A DNA stretch of 30,679 nucleotides from positions 1-30,679 of the IMG/VR virus record IMGVR_UViG_3300037587_000579, one strand, 5' to 3'. Shown piece after piece: positions 23,114-30,231 of this stretch; position 1 is the stretch's first letter, and each line of letters opens with the position of its first letter. The notes below the pieces were generated by a model. It was not told the DNA's origin. It did not search any database and saw only the letters and a list, made by a program, of their open reading frames with translations. Origin of the DNA: a virus. Both the position numbers and the translations under genes were made by a program.

Positions 23114-23563
23114 TTATTTACTCAATCCTAAATACCCAAACCAGCTAGCCGATCGCGTATCTTCATTGCTGCGACCCTTCCAGCCTGTAACCCTCTCAAA
23201 CTGTGCTTTATCTTTTTTCCACATCTTAGATATTTTGTGCTTTACAACTTTTATATCCCAATACAGAAAAAGCCCTTCTAATTCTACTTGTGACTGCTGC
23301 ACCATACCAAGGCGTCTAGCTATTGACTGCTGAACCTTTAGATTATTACCACCCCTAAATATTGCATTATTTGCACAAACGTCTTCCATGTGGACTTCGA
23401 CTTCCATTTCGTTATTTATTGCGTGACTTATTATTGATTCATCAAGAAACGTATAAATATCCATGAGGCATTTACTGTCTAAAATCCTTAATTGACCGCT
23501 ATAATAAACAGCTACCCCATGCGCTTTACTGTCTGGATCGATTCCTATAATTATTTTACTCAT
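23114..23563 (-). CDS. Phage RuvC-like Holliday junction resolvase
   Basis: The 149-residue protein starts at ATG 23563 after AAGGGG. It has an RNase H-type core: I-I-I-G-I-D-P-D-S-K (D9), then V-H-M-E-D-V (E60). S-N-E-D-T-R-S-A lies near the end (D135), giving three acidic metal ligands. This is the layout of phage RuvC-like resolvases, which cut branched DNA during recombination or packaging. It overlaps the DUF1364 nuclease gene by 8 bases and is the last gene of the leftward block. Both are resolvase or nuclease types often paired in phage nin-like regions. Confidence 0.87.
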   Translation of the reverse strand: MSKIIIGIDPDSKAHGVAVYYSGQLRILDSKCLMDIYTFLDESIISHAINNEMEVEVHMEDVCANNAIFRGGNNLKVQQSIARRLGMVQQSQVELEGLFLYWDIKVVKHKISKMWKKDKAQFERVTGWKGRSNEDTRSASWFGYLGLSK

Positions 23564-23834
23564 AACTTACTAACCCCTTATCAACAAGTTTCATTATCGT
23601 TTCTTGATTGGCTCTCATTTGGTCTTTGTGATCAACCTTGCTTGAGTCCAACAATAAATGACACTCATAACACGCATAGCATGAGAAGATATCAGGCGAT
23701 TTAAAGCCTGTGCCGCGGTAGTTTGAGTTTAAATGCGCCAGCACTACCTTACCTTCTTCATCGTGCGAGCATTGAGGGCTTACGCGCAATGAGCATGATT
23801 CGTTCTTAGCTGACTTGGTTATTTTACTAGCCAT
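23556..23834 (-). CDS. DUF1364 (YbcO-like) nuclease-family protein
   Basis: The start is set at ATG 23834, giving 92 residues. The frame is open further upstream, but that part overlaps the preceding small gene, which ends 3 bases before 23834. The family opening I-T-K-S-A-K-N-E-S-C-S-L-R-V lies right after the chosen Met. V-V-L-A-H-L-N-S-N, F-S-C-Y-A-C and Y-E-C-H follow. The Cys/His pattern is that of the DUF1364 / YbcO family, which has an HNH-like zinc fold and is encoded beside resolvase genes in lambdoid phages. Confidence 0.85.
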   Translation of the reverse strand: MASKITKSAKNESCSLRVSPQCSHDEEGKVVLAHLNSNYRGTGFKSPDIFSCYACYECHLLLDSSKVDHKDQMRANQETIMKLVDKGLVSYE

Positions 23835-23836
23835 TT

Positions 23837-24034
23837 TTATATTCCAAATTTCTTGCCGCATTTGTGGCATTCGTATTCGTGAAAGCAGCATGGTATGTCA
23901 TCGCCGCCTTTGTCTTTTGGGTAGTCATGAACATCAAAAAGCCAAGGGACGCCCGAGCTAAACCAGCAAATAGATCCATCCTCAACAGAACCAAAGCCAA
24001 AAAGACATTTTATAAACCACCATATTTTAATCAT
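23837..24034 (-). CDS. Small zinc-finger-like hypothetical protein
   Basis: The start is set at the second Met, 24034, because AGGA lies directly against the first ATG (24040) but 6 bases before this one. The 65-residue product has a hydrophobic N-terminus (I-W-W-F-I-K-C-L-F-G-F). Its C-terminal P-C-C-F-H-E-Y-E-C-H-K-C-G-K-K resembles a Cys-rich zinc finger. The function is unknown. It ends 2 bases before the next gene. Confidence 0.6.
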   Translation of the reverse strand: MIKIWWFIKCLFGFGSVEDGSICWFSSGVPWLFDVHDYPKDKGGDDIPCCFHEYECHKCGKKFGI

Positions 24035-24042
24035 AATCATTC

Positions 24043-24483
24043 CTAAAAAAAGTTATAGAGTTGACTCAAAGTATTCTCGTCTGTCGTCCGATCAAATACT
24101 CGCTTAATTGCCGCATTAATTATCCGCTTGTAAAAGTCCGATCGTTCCTCTGGCGACATTTTTTCGTAGTTAAGAGATTTCGCAACAATCTCAAAACCGC
24201 CATCACGATTAAATACCTGCCTGTAATAGCCTGCTAAAATCGTTAATTTCTTCCTGACATAATCAAGCTGATATTCGTCCTTATGCGCTTCACTGTCGCC
24301 ATAATAATGCTGAGTACAGAACGAAAAGAACAGGAACATTTTACGGTGCAGCTTGCCATTTTGCTTCAGAGGGATATCAACCTTGTACTCTTCGCCATTG
24401 CCTAGCTTGTCCATTTTTACTAGCTGAGCGTCATCAGCAGGAACTAAAATACCACCTGGCGATTTGATCAAATTAACTTTCAT
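24043..24483 (-). CDS. DUF1367-family phage protein
   Basis: The 146-residue protein fits the DUF1367 family: an opening L-I-K-S-P-G-G-I-L-V-P-A-D-D, then K-Q-N-G-K-L-H-R-K-M-F. R-K-K-L-T-I-L-A-G-Y-Y and a conserved K-S-L-N-Y-E-K-M-S follow, with F-Y-K-R-I-I-N-A and a short end. Its role is not established; the family occurs in the nin-like recombination regions of lambdoid phages, and resolvase and DUF1364 genes lie downstream here. It is coupled to the preceding HNH gene by an ATGA overlap. Confidence 0.82.
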   Translation of the reverse strand: MKVNLIKSPGGILVPADDAQLVKMDKLGNGEEYKVDIPLKQNGKLHRKMFLFFSFCTQHYYGDSEAHKDEYQLDYVRKKLTILAGYYRQVFNRDGGFEIVAKSLNYEKMSPEERSDFYKRIINAAIKRVFDRTTDENTLSQLYNFF

Positions 24484-25100
24484 GTCGCTACCTCTGCGGC
24501 AATTCTCACCAAATAACTCTTTAATGGCTGCTCTTGATCTTTAGCTACAGATAGTATTAATTTTGATTTGAATTCTTTGTATACCTTGCTAGCCTCAAGA
24601 GAAGTACAGAACAAGCCAAGGTATTTAAGTTTATTGTTAACTACGCATCGAGACATGAACTTGTTACTTTGCTTGTTGAAATAAACGCCTAGCGGCCACT
24701 TTCCGCGAGATGCTAAGCTATCACAAGTTAGCATGTTGATTTCGTGCGCAACAAAAATACAAGTGTCTGGTGAGTATATTTTATTTCCTGAAAACTTAAT
24801 GTCTTTGTCTAGGTCTTTATTTTGCCAATCTTGATTAGTCATCCACGACCTAAAGTTAGAGAATGTTAGCCATTCTTCACAAACTGAGCATTCTTTATAT
24901 GTTGGCTGTTTATCATGGAAGCTTTCTGAATAACAGCGCCTGATCATCTCCTTCCATCTTAAGTAAAACGGACAGAGAATTCGCCTCCCGTTAACTGCGG
25001 AGGATATTTTATAGTGAGCATCATTTATACCAATGCCATAAATTGGCATCCTCTTAGATACAGACATTTTTGTGGCAGGAATTACTGGAAATTCTTTCAT
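24480..25100 (-). CDS. HNH/AP2-like homing endonuclease, copy 1
   Basis: The 206-residue protein carries the phage HNH/AP2-like pattern. Its N-terminal part has Y-G-I-G-I-N-D-A and C-P-F-Y-L-R-W-K-E-M-I-R-R-C-Y. A middle section has P-T-Y-K-E-C-S-V-C-E-E-W-L-T-F and L-D-K-D-I, then N-K-I-Y-S-P-D-T-C. A C-terminal AP2-like DNA-binding part has P-L-G-V-Y-F-N and Y-L-G-L-F. A second copy lies at 25819-26463. GAGG precedes ATG 25100 and the stop overlaps the DUF1367 start. Such free-standing genes are usually mobile. Catalysis is inferred from the family pattern. Confidence 0.78.
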   Translation of the reverse strand: MKEFPVIPATKMSVSKRMPIYGIGINDAHYKISSAVNGRRILCPFYLRWKEMIRRCYSESFHDKQPTYKECSVCEEWLTFSNFRSWMTNQDWQNKDLDKDIKFSGNKIYSPDTCIFVAHEINMLTCDSLASRGKWPLGVYFNKQSNKFMSRCVVNNKLKYLGLFCTSLEASKVYKEFKSKLILSVAKDQEQPLKSYLVRIAAEVAT

Positions 25101-25298
25101 AATAAATACCTCGTAGTATTTGCTCGTAATTGAAGTTTTGCGCCAGCCTGTTACGAGTCAGATTTTCGAGTTGCATTCTCTAGGCGCGAAGTAAGTATAT
25201 CAAAGTCCCCATGAATTGTATCTGATATATTTATTATGTTACTATTACACCTCACTTGTTAATGTTAGCTCTTTGCCCACCCTCTCGAGTGGGCTTTT
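25101..25298. other. Gap with inverted repeat and an orphan plus-strand terminator
   Basis: No gene fits this 198-base gap within the minus-strand block. It holds the perfect inverted repeat CTCGTAA/TTACGAG (25123-25129 and 25151-25157) close to the start of the HNH gene. It also holds a strong hairpin whose T run points to the plus strand. A weak plus-strand promoter-like pair, TTGTAT and TACTAT, lies about 18 bases apart near 25216-25245. Confidence 0.4.
25123..25157. repeat. Inverted repeat CTCGTAA...TTACGAG upstream of the HNH gene
   Basis: Seven-base perfect arms are separated by 21 bases, ending about 23 bases before the ATG at 25100. It could be an operator or an mRNA hairpin over the 5' leader of the minus-strand gene. 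There is no direct evidence for a binding protein. Confidence 0.45.
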
Positions 25299-25300
25299 TT
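25275..25300 (+). terminator. Rho-independent terminator on the plus strand, opposite to local genes
   Basis: GCCCAC and GTGGGC form a 6-bp stem with an 8-base loop, followed by TTTTTT. The minus-strand side of the hairpin lacks a T run, so it works for rightward transcription although all neighbouring genes point left. It may block antisense transcripts or end a small RNA. Confidence 0.55.
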
Positions 25301-25829
25301 ATTTGCCGTACAATTCAGATTTTTTAACGTAACTGGTTATTTGAGCCCCGATTTTATACGGATTAAACACCAGGACAAACTGAGGCTTGTTATTGGCACT
25401 AATTGGCTTACCTTCACTATTTAAAAAACCGATTCGACCGCTTGAATATTCCCGCTTACCTTCTGGCGTTTCATCCGCGATAATATGCCGAATCTCACTA
25501 ACCGTTTTAAGCGCCTCAGCGAACCAGCCTACGCTAGTATCATCGTTTAGCAGCATAACTACGCCTAAACCGTTTAACTGTGCCTCGATTGCCTTTTTAA
25601 CCCACGGCATCGGGTTTGAGTAAGGACAGTTTAACCACACGTATCTAGTCCTGTTGCTTTGCAAGCATGGTTCATGTGCCCAATCAAAACTTAACGAATC
25701 TTGTTCTTCGGTAAAGTGTAAAGATAATAAAGCGTTTTCATGACTCGCTGCCATGTCAGCCATGAAATCAAATTCTTTATAAAGTGTGTTAAATACTGGC
25801 AAAGGCGTGCGCCATAGGTCATTTGACAT
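25299..25829 (-). CDS. Phage DNA N6-adenine methyltransferase (Dam-like)
   Basis: The 176-residue protein matches the phage DNA N6-adenine methyltransferase family. It opens W-R-T-P-L-P-V-F-N-T-L, then F-M-A-D-M-A-A-S and the catalytic N-C-P-Y-S-N-P (residues 67-73), a variant of N-P-P-Y. G-V-V-M-L-L-N-D-D-T-S-V-G-W-F and G-R-I-G-F-L follow. It would methylate adenine in phage DNA, which can evade host restriction. AGGA lies about 9 bases before ATG 25829. The start overlaps the end of the second HNH gene by 11 bases. It is flanked on both sides by HNH genes. Confidence 0.9.
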   Translation of the reverse strand: MSNDLWRTPLPVFNTLYKEFDFMADMAASHENALLSLHFTEEQDSLSFDWAHEPCLQSNRTRYVWLNCPYSNPMPWVKKAIEAQLNGLGVVMLLNDDTSVGWFAEALKTVSEIRHIIADETPEGKREYSSGRIGFLNSEGKPISANNKPQFVLVFNPYKIGAQITSYVKKSELYGK

Positions 25830-26463
25830 CGTTTAATTCCTTGCATCTAGTTAAGTACAATTGTGCTCGTTTATTAAGAGCTTTTGCTGTTACTTTATTG
25901 CTTTGTTTTTCTGATAAAGCAATTGCTAACTGAGCTTTTCTTTTTAGGTAATAAATCTCAGCTAAATTTTGATTATCAAATAACCCGCAATACTCACTGG
26001 CTCCGCCTGACCTGATGTTTGCCGTGTGTTTACCACTGGCTTTGTGAAATGAAACACCCAAAGGTAGTTTGCCTCTGGTTTTTTTATTTTCATGCAAAAA
26101 ACCGTTAACCTCACTGGTTACAAATAAGCAGGTTTCTTTTGAATATAGTTTGTTCTCAGGAATCAAAAGATCCTTATCCAAATGCTTATCTTCCCAGTCT
26201 TGCTTGATCATCCAGTTTTTGAAATTAGAAAATGTTAGCCACTCATCAGAAACGCTACAACTAATGTATGTCGGCCTCTTTGCATGTAAAACGCTTGAGT
26301 AACACCTCCTAATCATGTCCTTCCACTTTATGTAATAAGGGCACCTAAAAACCTTTCCTTCAAACTTTAAAATAGTCATGTAATTGGCGTCGTTAATCCC
26401 AACTCCATGAAGTAGCCTTTTCTTTGCGAGTGAATATTTATTAATAGGAATTTCTTTAAACAT
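25819..26463 (-). CDS. HNH/AP2-like homing endonuclease, copy 2
   Basis: The 214-residue protein is a clear paralogue of the product at 24480. They share G-V-G-I-N-D-A, C-P-Y-Y-I-K-W-K-D-M-I-R-R-C-Y, P-T-Y-I-S-C-S-V and E-W-L-T-F-S-N-F. Also shared are L-D-K-D-L and K-L-Y-S-K-E-T-C, and a C-terminal AP2-like part (P-L-G-V-S-F-H, C-G-L-F). AAGGAG 7 bases before ATG 26463 is a strong ribosome site. It overlaps the methyltransferase start. The two copies differ throughout, so they are not a recent duplication. Confidence 0.78.
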   Translation of the reverse strand: MFKEIPINKYSLAKKRLLHGVGINDANYMTILKFEGKVFRCPYYIKWKDMIRRCYSSVLHAKRPTYISCSVSDEWLTFSNFKNWMIKQDWEDKHLDKDLLIPENKLYSKETCLFVTSEVNGFLHENKKTRGKLPLGVSFHKASGKHTANIRSGGASEYCGLFDNQNLAEIYYLKRKAQLAIALSEKQSNKVTAKALNKRAQLYLTRCKELNDVK

Positions 26464-26563
26464 AAAAATCTCCTTGAAATTGATAAGATCAACTATACCG
26501 ATTATCTAGGAGATTACAACCTTAACTCCATAAATCATTACTCATTTCCACTTGTCCTATTTG

Positions 26564-26857
26564 TTAATAATGAGAGAGCGTTCTTTTAATTCCAAATACC
26601 TCTATTGTTTTGGGATCGTCAGAGTTTAATTTTTTCATGCTCTTTAGCTTGTCGCGGCTTTCTTGAGCACACATTACGCAGTTGTCGCAGCTTGAATATC
26701 TAACCGCTATATGGCCGTTATCGCATTCCTCGCCGATGAAGAAAAACATATCACCATTAAGTTTTGCGTCGACTGGATTATCAAGTAATTTCGCCAAATC
26801 TTCATTGGTGAATTTGCGCCATTTGGCATGAGTTGGATGTTCGCCTTGTGAGTTCAT
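26564..26857 (-). CDS. Small Cys-rich hypothetical protein
   Basis: The start is set at ATG 26857, since the frame's upstream extension overlaps the preceding gene and that gene's stop lies just before (26868). The product is 97 residues. It opens E-H-P-T-H-A-K-W-R-K-F-T-N-E-D-L-A-K-L-L and contains S-S-C-D-N-C-V-M-C-A-Q-E-S-R, a possible zinc-binding cluster. AGGCGG precedes the start. No family is recognised. A short gap of about 100 bases follows to the HNH gene. Confidence 0.62.
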   Translation of the reverse strand: MNSQGEHPTHAKWRKFTNEDLAKLLDNPVDAKLNGDMFFFIGEECDNGHIAVRYSSCDNCVMCAQESRDKLKSMKKLNSDDPKTIEVFGIKRTLSHY

Positions 26858-26867
26858 TATTAGCCGC

Positions 26868-27101
26868 CTAGACTTGCTTAAGTGGTGACAATGATGCCGG
26901 GTCAATACCTGTTGCCAGCAATGCTTGACGTTCATCCCAAGCGACTTTGAATTTATCGCGACTATCACAGCCAAGCATTTTGTTGAAGCTGGTAATGGCG
27001 CTAGATTGCTCAACGGCGGCATCTTTCAACACTTTTATATCCTTAAATTTGTGGATGATTGGCCCGGTCATACATATCATTGTTATATTTGCTAATAGCA
27101 T
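26868..27101 (-). CDS. Small hypothetical protein
   Basis: The 77-residue product starts at ATG 27101 after GGGG, almost touching the preceding gene's stop. A hydrophobic start (A-N-I-T-M-I-C-M-T-G-P-I-I) is followed by a soluble helical part and an end L-S-P-L-K-Q-V. The hydrophobic segment is short for a full membrane helix. It lies in a tightly packed leftward operon. The function is unknown. Confidence 0.55.
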   Translation of the reverse strand: MLLANITMICMTGPIIHKFKDIKVLKDAAVEQSSAITSFNKMLGCDSRDKFKVAWDERQALLATGIDPASLSPLKQV

Positions 27102-27102
27102 G

Positions 27103-27387
27103 TTATTCCCCTAGTATCGCTTCTGACTCAGTAATTAAAGCTCCGCCTCTTAGTGAAATTTTAATCCCTAACGTTCGATCTGTATTGTATTGATTGTACG
27201 TTTCAACTATGAACTCCTGCAACTTAAACGCAATCGATTCAAGCTCCTTAATTCGCTCTTGATTGGCGTCGTATGCGTTGATGGCTATACATGCGTAGTC
27301 CGTCTCGCTATGCGATAAATCTCCGTTATGAACCATAATTTTATTTACCGGCAACTCAAACACATCGCTCATTTTAATTTCGCTCAT
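27103..27387 (-). CDS. Hypothetical helical protein with a duplicated start region
   Basis: The 94-residue product has its start codon region duplicated in tandem: the string M-S-E-I-K is followed by M-S-D-V-F, so the second Met (27372) is also a possible start. The rest has Y-D-A-N-Q-E-R-I-K-E-L-E, a coiled-coil-like helix, and a final G-I-K-I-S-L-R-G-G-A-L. GGAG lies about 10 bases before the first ATG. The family is not recognised. Confidence 0.6.
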   Translation of the reverse strand: MSEIKMSDVFELPVNKIMVHNGDLSHSETDYACIAINAYDANQERIKELESIAFKLQEFIVETYNQYNTDRTLGIKISLRGGALITESEAILGE

Positions 27388-27395
27388 TTTAATTT
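27366..27395. repeat. Tandem 15-bp repeat at the start of a minus-strand gene
   Basis: Two adjacent copies of CGCTCATTTTAATTT (plus strand), the first spanning 27366-27380. On the minus strand they each contain ATG-AGC-GAA/T-type codons, duplicating the start codon in frame. Confidence 0.7.
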
Positions 27396-27460
27396 CGCTC
27401 CACTTGTTATTTAGTTTAATTTATATCACTTAACTGAGTTGTTGTATCTACGACTATGGT

Positions 27461-27706
27461 CTACTTGACTTTTGATTTTTTGCTAAACGGAAGTTCTCTT
27501 AATTCCGCTTGCTTTCTGTATTTAATGCCCACCCACCAATCTTGATAACAATCACAACAAACGCGATGACCGTCGCCAAGTTGATCTTTATTTCCAAACC
27601 AAGGGTTTCCGCATTCAGGGCAGTGAGTGCAATCTTGATTTAAATCATCTTCTCGCTGCATATCGTTATCTATCGCTTCTGATTCTGTATAATTTCTAAT
27701 TTTCAT
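27461..27706 (-). CDS. Zinc-ribbon-like small protein
   Basis: The 81-residue product has AAGGG before ATG 27706. It carries a zinc-ribbon-like arrangement: C-T-H-C-P-E-C-G near residues 26-33 and V-C-C-D-C-Y-Q-D-W-W near 49-58. The acidic N-terminus and the basic Lys-rich end suggest a small nucleic-acid or protein-binding role. The function is unknown. It is part of the early leftward operon, with neighbours close on both sides. Confidence 0.65.
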   Translation of the reverse strand: MKIRNYTESEAIDNDMQREDDLNQDCTHCPECGNPWFGNKDQLGDGHRVCCDCYQDWWVGIKYRKQAELRELPFSKKSKVK

Positions 27707-27715
27707 AATTTACCC

Positions 27716-28033
27716 TTAAATATTCTTCGACCAAAGGCCGTCAATTGAAGTGTATTTGCGCTCTTTAGGCTTGATAGCTGGCACCGTCTTAGCCTTCAGC
27801 TTAACAACTCTTTCTGGTAACTCGGGCCGGTATTCCTCGGCCACCGCCCTAAGATACTCATTAGCCGCATCGCGCCCGGCGTACCCTTCATTGAACTTGA
27901 GTAACTTTTCATAATGATTAGTAACTTCTCGCCGCCTATCTTCTGGAATGGCCCGCATTTTCTTAATTATCCAGTGAATATCATTAACACCGCGGCGGCA
28001 AAAATACATGATTGATCTAATTAGCTTGGCCAT
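27716..28033 (-). CDS. Hypothetical basic helical protein
   Basis: The 105-residue product starts at ATG 28033 after AAGGGG, overlapping the methyltransferase gene end by 13 bases. It is helical and basic, with R-A-I-P-E-D-R-R-R-E-V-T-N-H-Y, then A-G-R-D-A-A-N-E-Y-L-R and a Lys/Pro-rich end. There is no membrane or metal motif. It could be a DNA-replication accessory protein, but no family is recognised. Confidence 0.65.
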   Translation of the reverse strand: MAKLIRSIMYFCRRGVNDIHWIIKKMRAIPEDRRREVTNHYEKLLKFNEGYAGRDAANEYLRAVAEEYRPELPERVVKLKAKTVPAIKPKERKYTSIDGLWSKNI

Positions 28034-29016
28034 AGCAACCCCTTAAATATATGAACGATCACATCGTGAGTCCATCCGTTGCCAAGCATTTTGTATAATT
28101 GAGTATTGCTAACTCCAGAGTTTAATAGTGTGTCAATGTGATGCTCCGGAACAGTTTGAAGCCTAGCGCATTCTGCAACAGTAAATCTTCGAACATTATT
28201 TGATTTATGAATGTCAATTCTTCCTGAAGATGTTAAAGGAATTTCAACACCATTAAACACTAAAACATCCATATCCGAATGATTTCCGCCGGAATTACCG
28301 TTGCCAGTTAATGTGGATGATTTATTAACTATTTTTTTGGGCTTGCTGGGTTTGTTTTTTTTATAAATTAAAAAGTTGTTTTGCTCCCAGCTATTAGAAG
28401 TAACAGTTCCAACTTTGCCGTTCTTTGCTCTAATTCCACCAGAGTTGTTGCCTCGAGGCTTTAAATAACTACAAATAGCTGAATCAATAATATCCGATAA
28501 AATTACATTTTTATCGTCCGGTTGATTAAAATCCCAACTAGCCCAATAGTAACGAATCCTATTCTGAGCGCTAACTTTATCGCTATTTATTAATTTTGGT
28601 TTAACACCTAATCCTTTTGTTATAACCTCTGCATCAATCTGATTAAGCTTTACATTTTCAAGCATAAAATTTATATTTTTATTGAATTTTCTTGCGTGAT
28701 TTAAAATATTCTCAAATTCAAAGTATAATTTCGACCTTGGGTCATCGAATGAAAGTTTTTTGCCTGACGAACTAAAACCTTGACATGGTGATCCGCCAAT
28801 AATCAAATCAATACTTGACCAATCAATGTCCCACTCGCGCCACCTGGTAACATCGCCCATCTGAATAATATCAGGGTAAAGCGCTTTGGTTGCCTGGTTA
28901 GCATACTTGTCAATTTCACTTGAGTAATAATTGCCAACTTCAACCCCTAATGTTTCTAGTGCCATCATTCCAAAGCTCATACCGTTAAATAAACTCATTA
29001 CATTTAATTTTTTCAT
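28021..29016 (-). CDS. C5-cytosine DNA methyltransferase (Dcm-like)
   Basis: The start is set at ATG 29016, since GAGG touches the earlier ATG (29025) but is 9 bases before this one. The 331-residue product has the motifs in order: V-M-S-L-F-N-G-M (I), G-G-S-P-C-Q-G-F (IV, catalytic Cys78), F-M-L-E-N-V (VI) and Q-N-R-I-R-Y (VIII). A target-recognition region of about 160-270 follows, then T-V-A-E-C-A-R-L-Q (IX) and L-G-N-G-W-T-H-D-V (X). All key residues are present. It would methylate cytosine in phage DNA, so the phage may mark both adenine and cytosine. Its target sequence cannot be predicted. Confidence 0.93.
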   Translation of the reverse strand: MKKLNVMSLFNGMSFGMMALETLGVEVGNYYSSEIDKYANQATKALYPDIIQMGDVTRWREWDIDWSSIDLIIGGSPCQGFSSSGKKLSFDDPRSKLYFEFENILNHARKFNKNINFMLENVKLNQIDAEVITKGLGVKPKLINSDKVSAQNRIRYYWASWDFNQPDDKNVILSDIIDSAICSYLKPRGNNSGGIRAKNGKVGTVTSNSWEQNNFLIYKKNKPSKPKKIVNKSSTLTGNGNSGGNHSDMDVLVFNGVEIPLTSSGRIDIHKSNNVRRFTVAECARLQTVPEHHIDTLLNSGVSNTQLYKMLGNGWTHDVIVHIFKGLLWPS

Positions 29017-29055
29017 AATTATCATCCTCGATGACTTGGCCAGTTAAACGGTTAA

Positions 29056-29409
29056 TTAGCTTTCGAAACGATAAGTTAAATACTTACCATGCCGTACTGG
29101 GATTGACATTTCTCCCGACCAATCATCGCCAGCTATGCCGCAAGACTGCCACAAGTAAACATGCTTAAATCTGGTAAGCTCTTTTTGCTTATGGCCGCAG
29201 CATGGTTTATCTGTTATGCGAAAATTCCAAAGGTAATCGCCGCAATCAAAATCTATATAAGCAATCATTTGATCGTACCAAACTTTACTAACTCGCTTTT
29301 TGCATGAGGCAAGAATTAAAGATAAAAGCCTAGCGTTTTCCTTTTCTCGCTCTAGCTCCTCTTCTCTCATTAATTCGAATTCAAAACCAATATCATATTC
29401 ACTTTTCAT
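29056..29409 (-). CDS. Hypothetical phage protein
   Basis: The 117-residue product starts at ATG 29409 after AGGGG. It has a Glu-rich helical start (L-M-R-E-E-E-L-E-R-E-K-E), then K-V-W-Y-D-Q-M-I-A-Y-I-D-F, and P-C-C-G-H-K-Q-K-E with two Cys and a His. The end is R-H-G-K-Y-L-T-Y-R-F. It appears soluble. The function is not recognised; it lies just upstream of the cytosine methyltransferase in the same leftward operon. Confidence 0.65.
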   Translation of the reverse strand: MKSEYDIGFEFELMREEELEREKENARLLSLILASCKKRVSKVWYDQMIAYIDFDCGDYLWNFRITDKPCCGHKQKELTRFKHVYLWQSCGIAGDDWSGEMSIPVRHGKYLTYRFES

Positions 29410-29443
29410 AATTATTTACCCCTGATTTCTGTGGCTAGGCCAT

Positions 29444-30004
29444 TTAAAGTATAAACCCGATGTTTTGAAGCGCTTTCAAACTGGCTGGCTTTTTAATCCT
29501 ATCAAACCTAACCATGCTTTCTAGCTCCTTCCTTACCGGTATTGGTACGTTAGCTATTGAGGTTATGGCGCCAGACATTATTTTAGGCATGACATTATTG
29601 ATAGTTATCTCATCGTCGCCAACTTGGTCAGAATCGCCCTGCAACTGATTTTTAACCCAATCAAATTTTATGACGCGCCAACCGCTAGCCGTTGCCACCT
29701 CAAGCGCCTGGTTAACGCCTATATTAACCCCTGCTAGCTGTATGAGGTGATGAGAGACAGTATCTACCCACGCTTGAGTCATTAGCGTGCCGTGTTTTTT
29801 CTTCCTTACCCTGTCGTAGTCGCCAAATAGAGACTTATCGGGGATTGATGGCCATGAACTAAAATCAAAGCCGTCAAATCCTTTGTCAGGCTCTACAATC
29901 GGCGGCTCAATTAATTGAATGGCCCACGTCAAGGCATCTCTATCTGTTTTAGATAGGTGAGTGCATTTTGATAGCAGGGTGAGGCGTTTTATTTCTTTGC
30001 ACAT
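29444..30004 (-). CDS. Hypothetical protein, possibly with a replication-protein-like C-terminal helix
   Basis: The 186-residue product starts at ATG 30004 with AAGGAG 9 bases before. Residues about 75-120 contain T-Q-A-W-V-D-T-V-S, L-A-G-V-N-I-G-V-N-Q-A-L-E-V-A and G-W-R-V-I-K-F-D-W-V-K-N. This last string, a helix with G-W and W-V, recalls a short segment in phage replication-initiation proteins, but the match is weak. The rest has no known motif. It overlaps the Lar-like gene by 16 bases, so the two are expressed together. Confidence 0.6.
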   Translation of the reverse strand: MCKEIKRLTLLSKCTHLSKTDRDALTWAIQLIEPPIVEPDKGFDGFDFSSWPSIPDKSLFGDYDRVRKKKHGTLMTQAWVDTVSHHLIQLAGVNIGVNQALEVATASGWRVIKFDWVKNQLQGDSDQVGDDEITINNVMPKIMSGAITSIANVPIPVRKELESMVRFDRIKKPASLKALQNIGFIL

Positions 30005-30231
30005 TTGTCTTGCTCCTTGGTCCCCATTGCATTCCAGCGCTCTTTAGCTTCTTTTTCGTCTTTCCCGTAAACGCTAACATTATGTTCTATGAATGGTGGG
30101 TTTTGAGTGCCGTCATTGTCAGCGTCACACTCAACTATATAAGCAACAAAATCACAACCAACAGCAGACACGGAGCTTACGTGGGTAAATGGTTTTTCCC
30201 CACAAATAGGACAAGGATTTAAATCAATCAT
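29989..30231 (-). CDS. Lar-like restriction alleviation family protein (zinc-binding)
   Basis: The 80-residue product begins with L-N-P-C-P-I-C-G-E-K-P-F, the C-P-x-C-G start of Lar-like proteins. A middle Cys (V-E-C-D-A-D-N) and an end with E-A-K-E-R-W-N follow. This last string is the family's usual E-A-x-x-x-W-N. AAGAGG precedes ATG 30231. Lar in Rac prophage alleviates type I restriction, but many family members are untested. It is the first clear gene of the leftward block, which also contains adenine and cytosine methyltransferases. Confidence 0.72.
   Translation of the reverse strand: MIDLNPCPICGEKPFTHVSSVSAVGCDFVAYIVECDADNDGTQNPPFIEHNVSVYGKDEKEAKERWNAMGTKEQDKCAKK

Noticed and set aside
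26858-27022. Upstream extension of the gene ending at 26564
   Set aside because: It overlaps almost the whole preceding gene (26868-27101) in another frame; the ATG at 26857 is next to that gene's stop.
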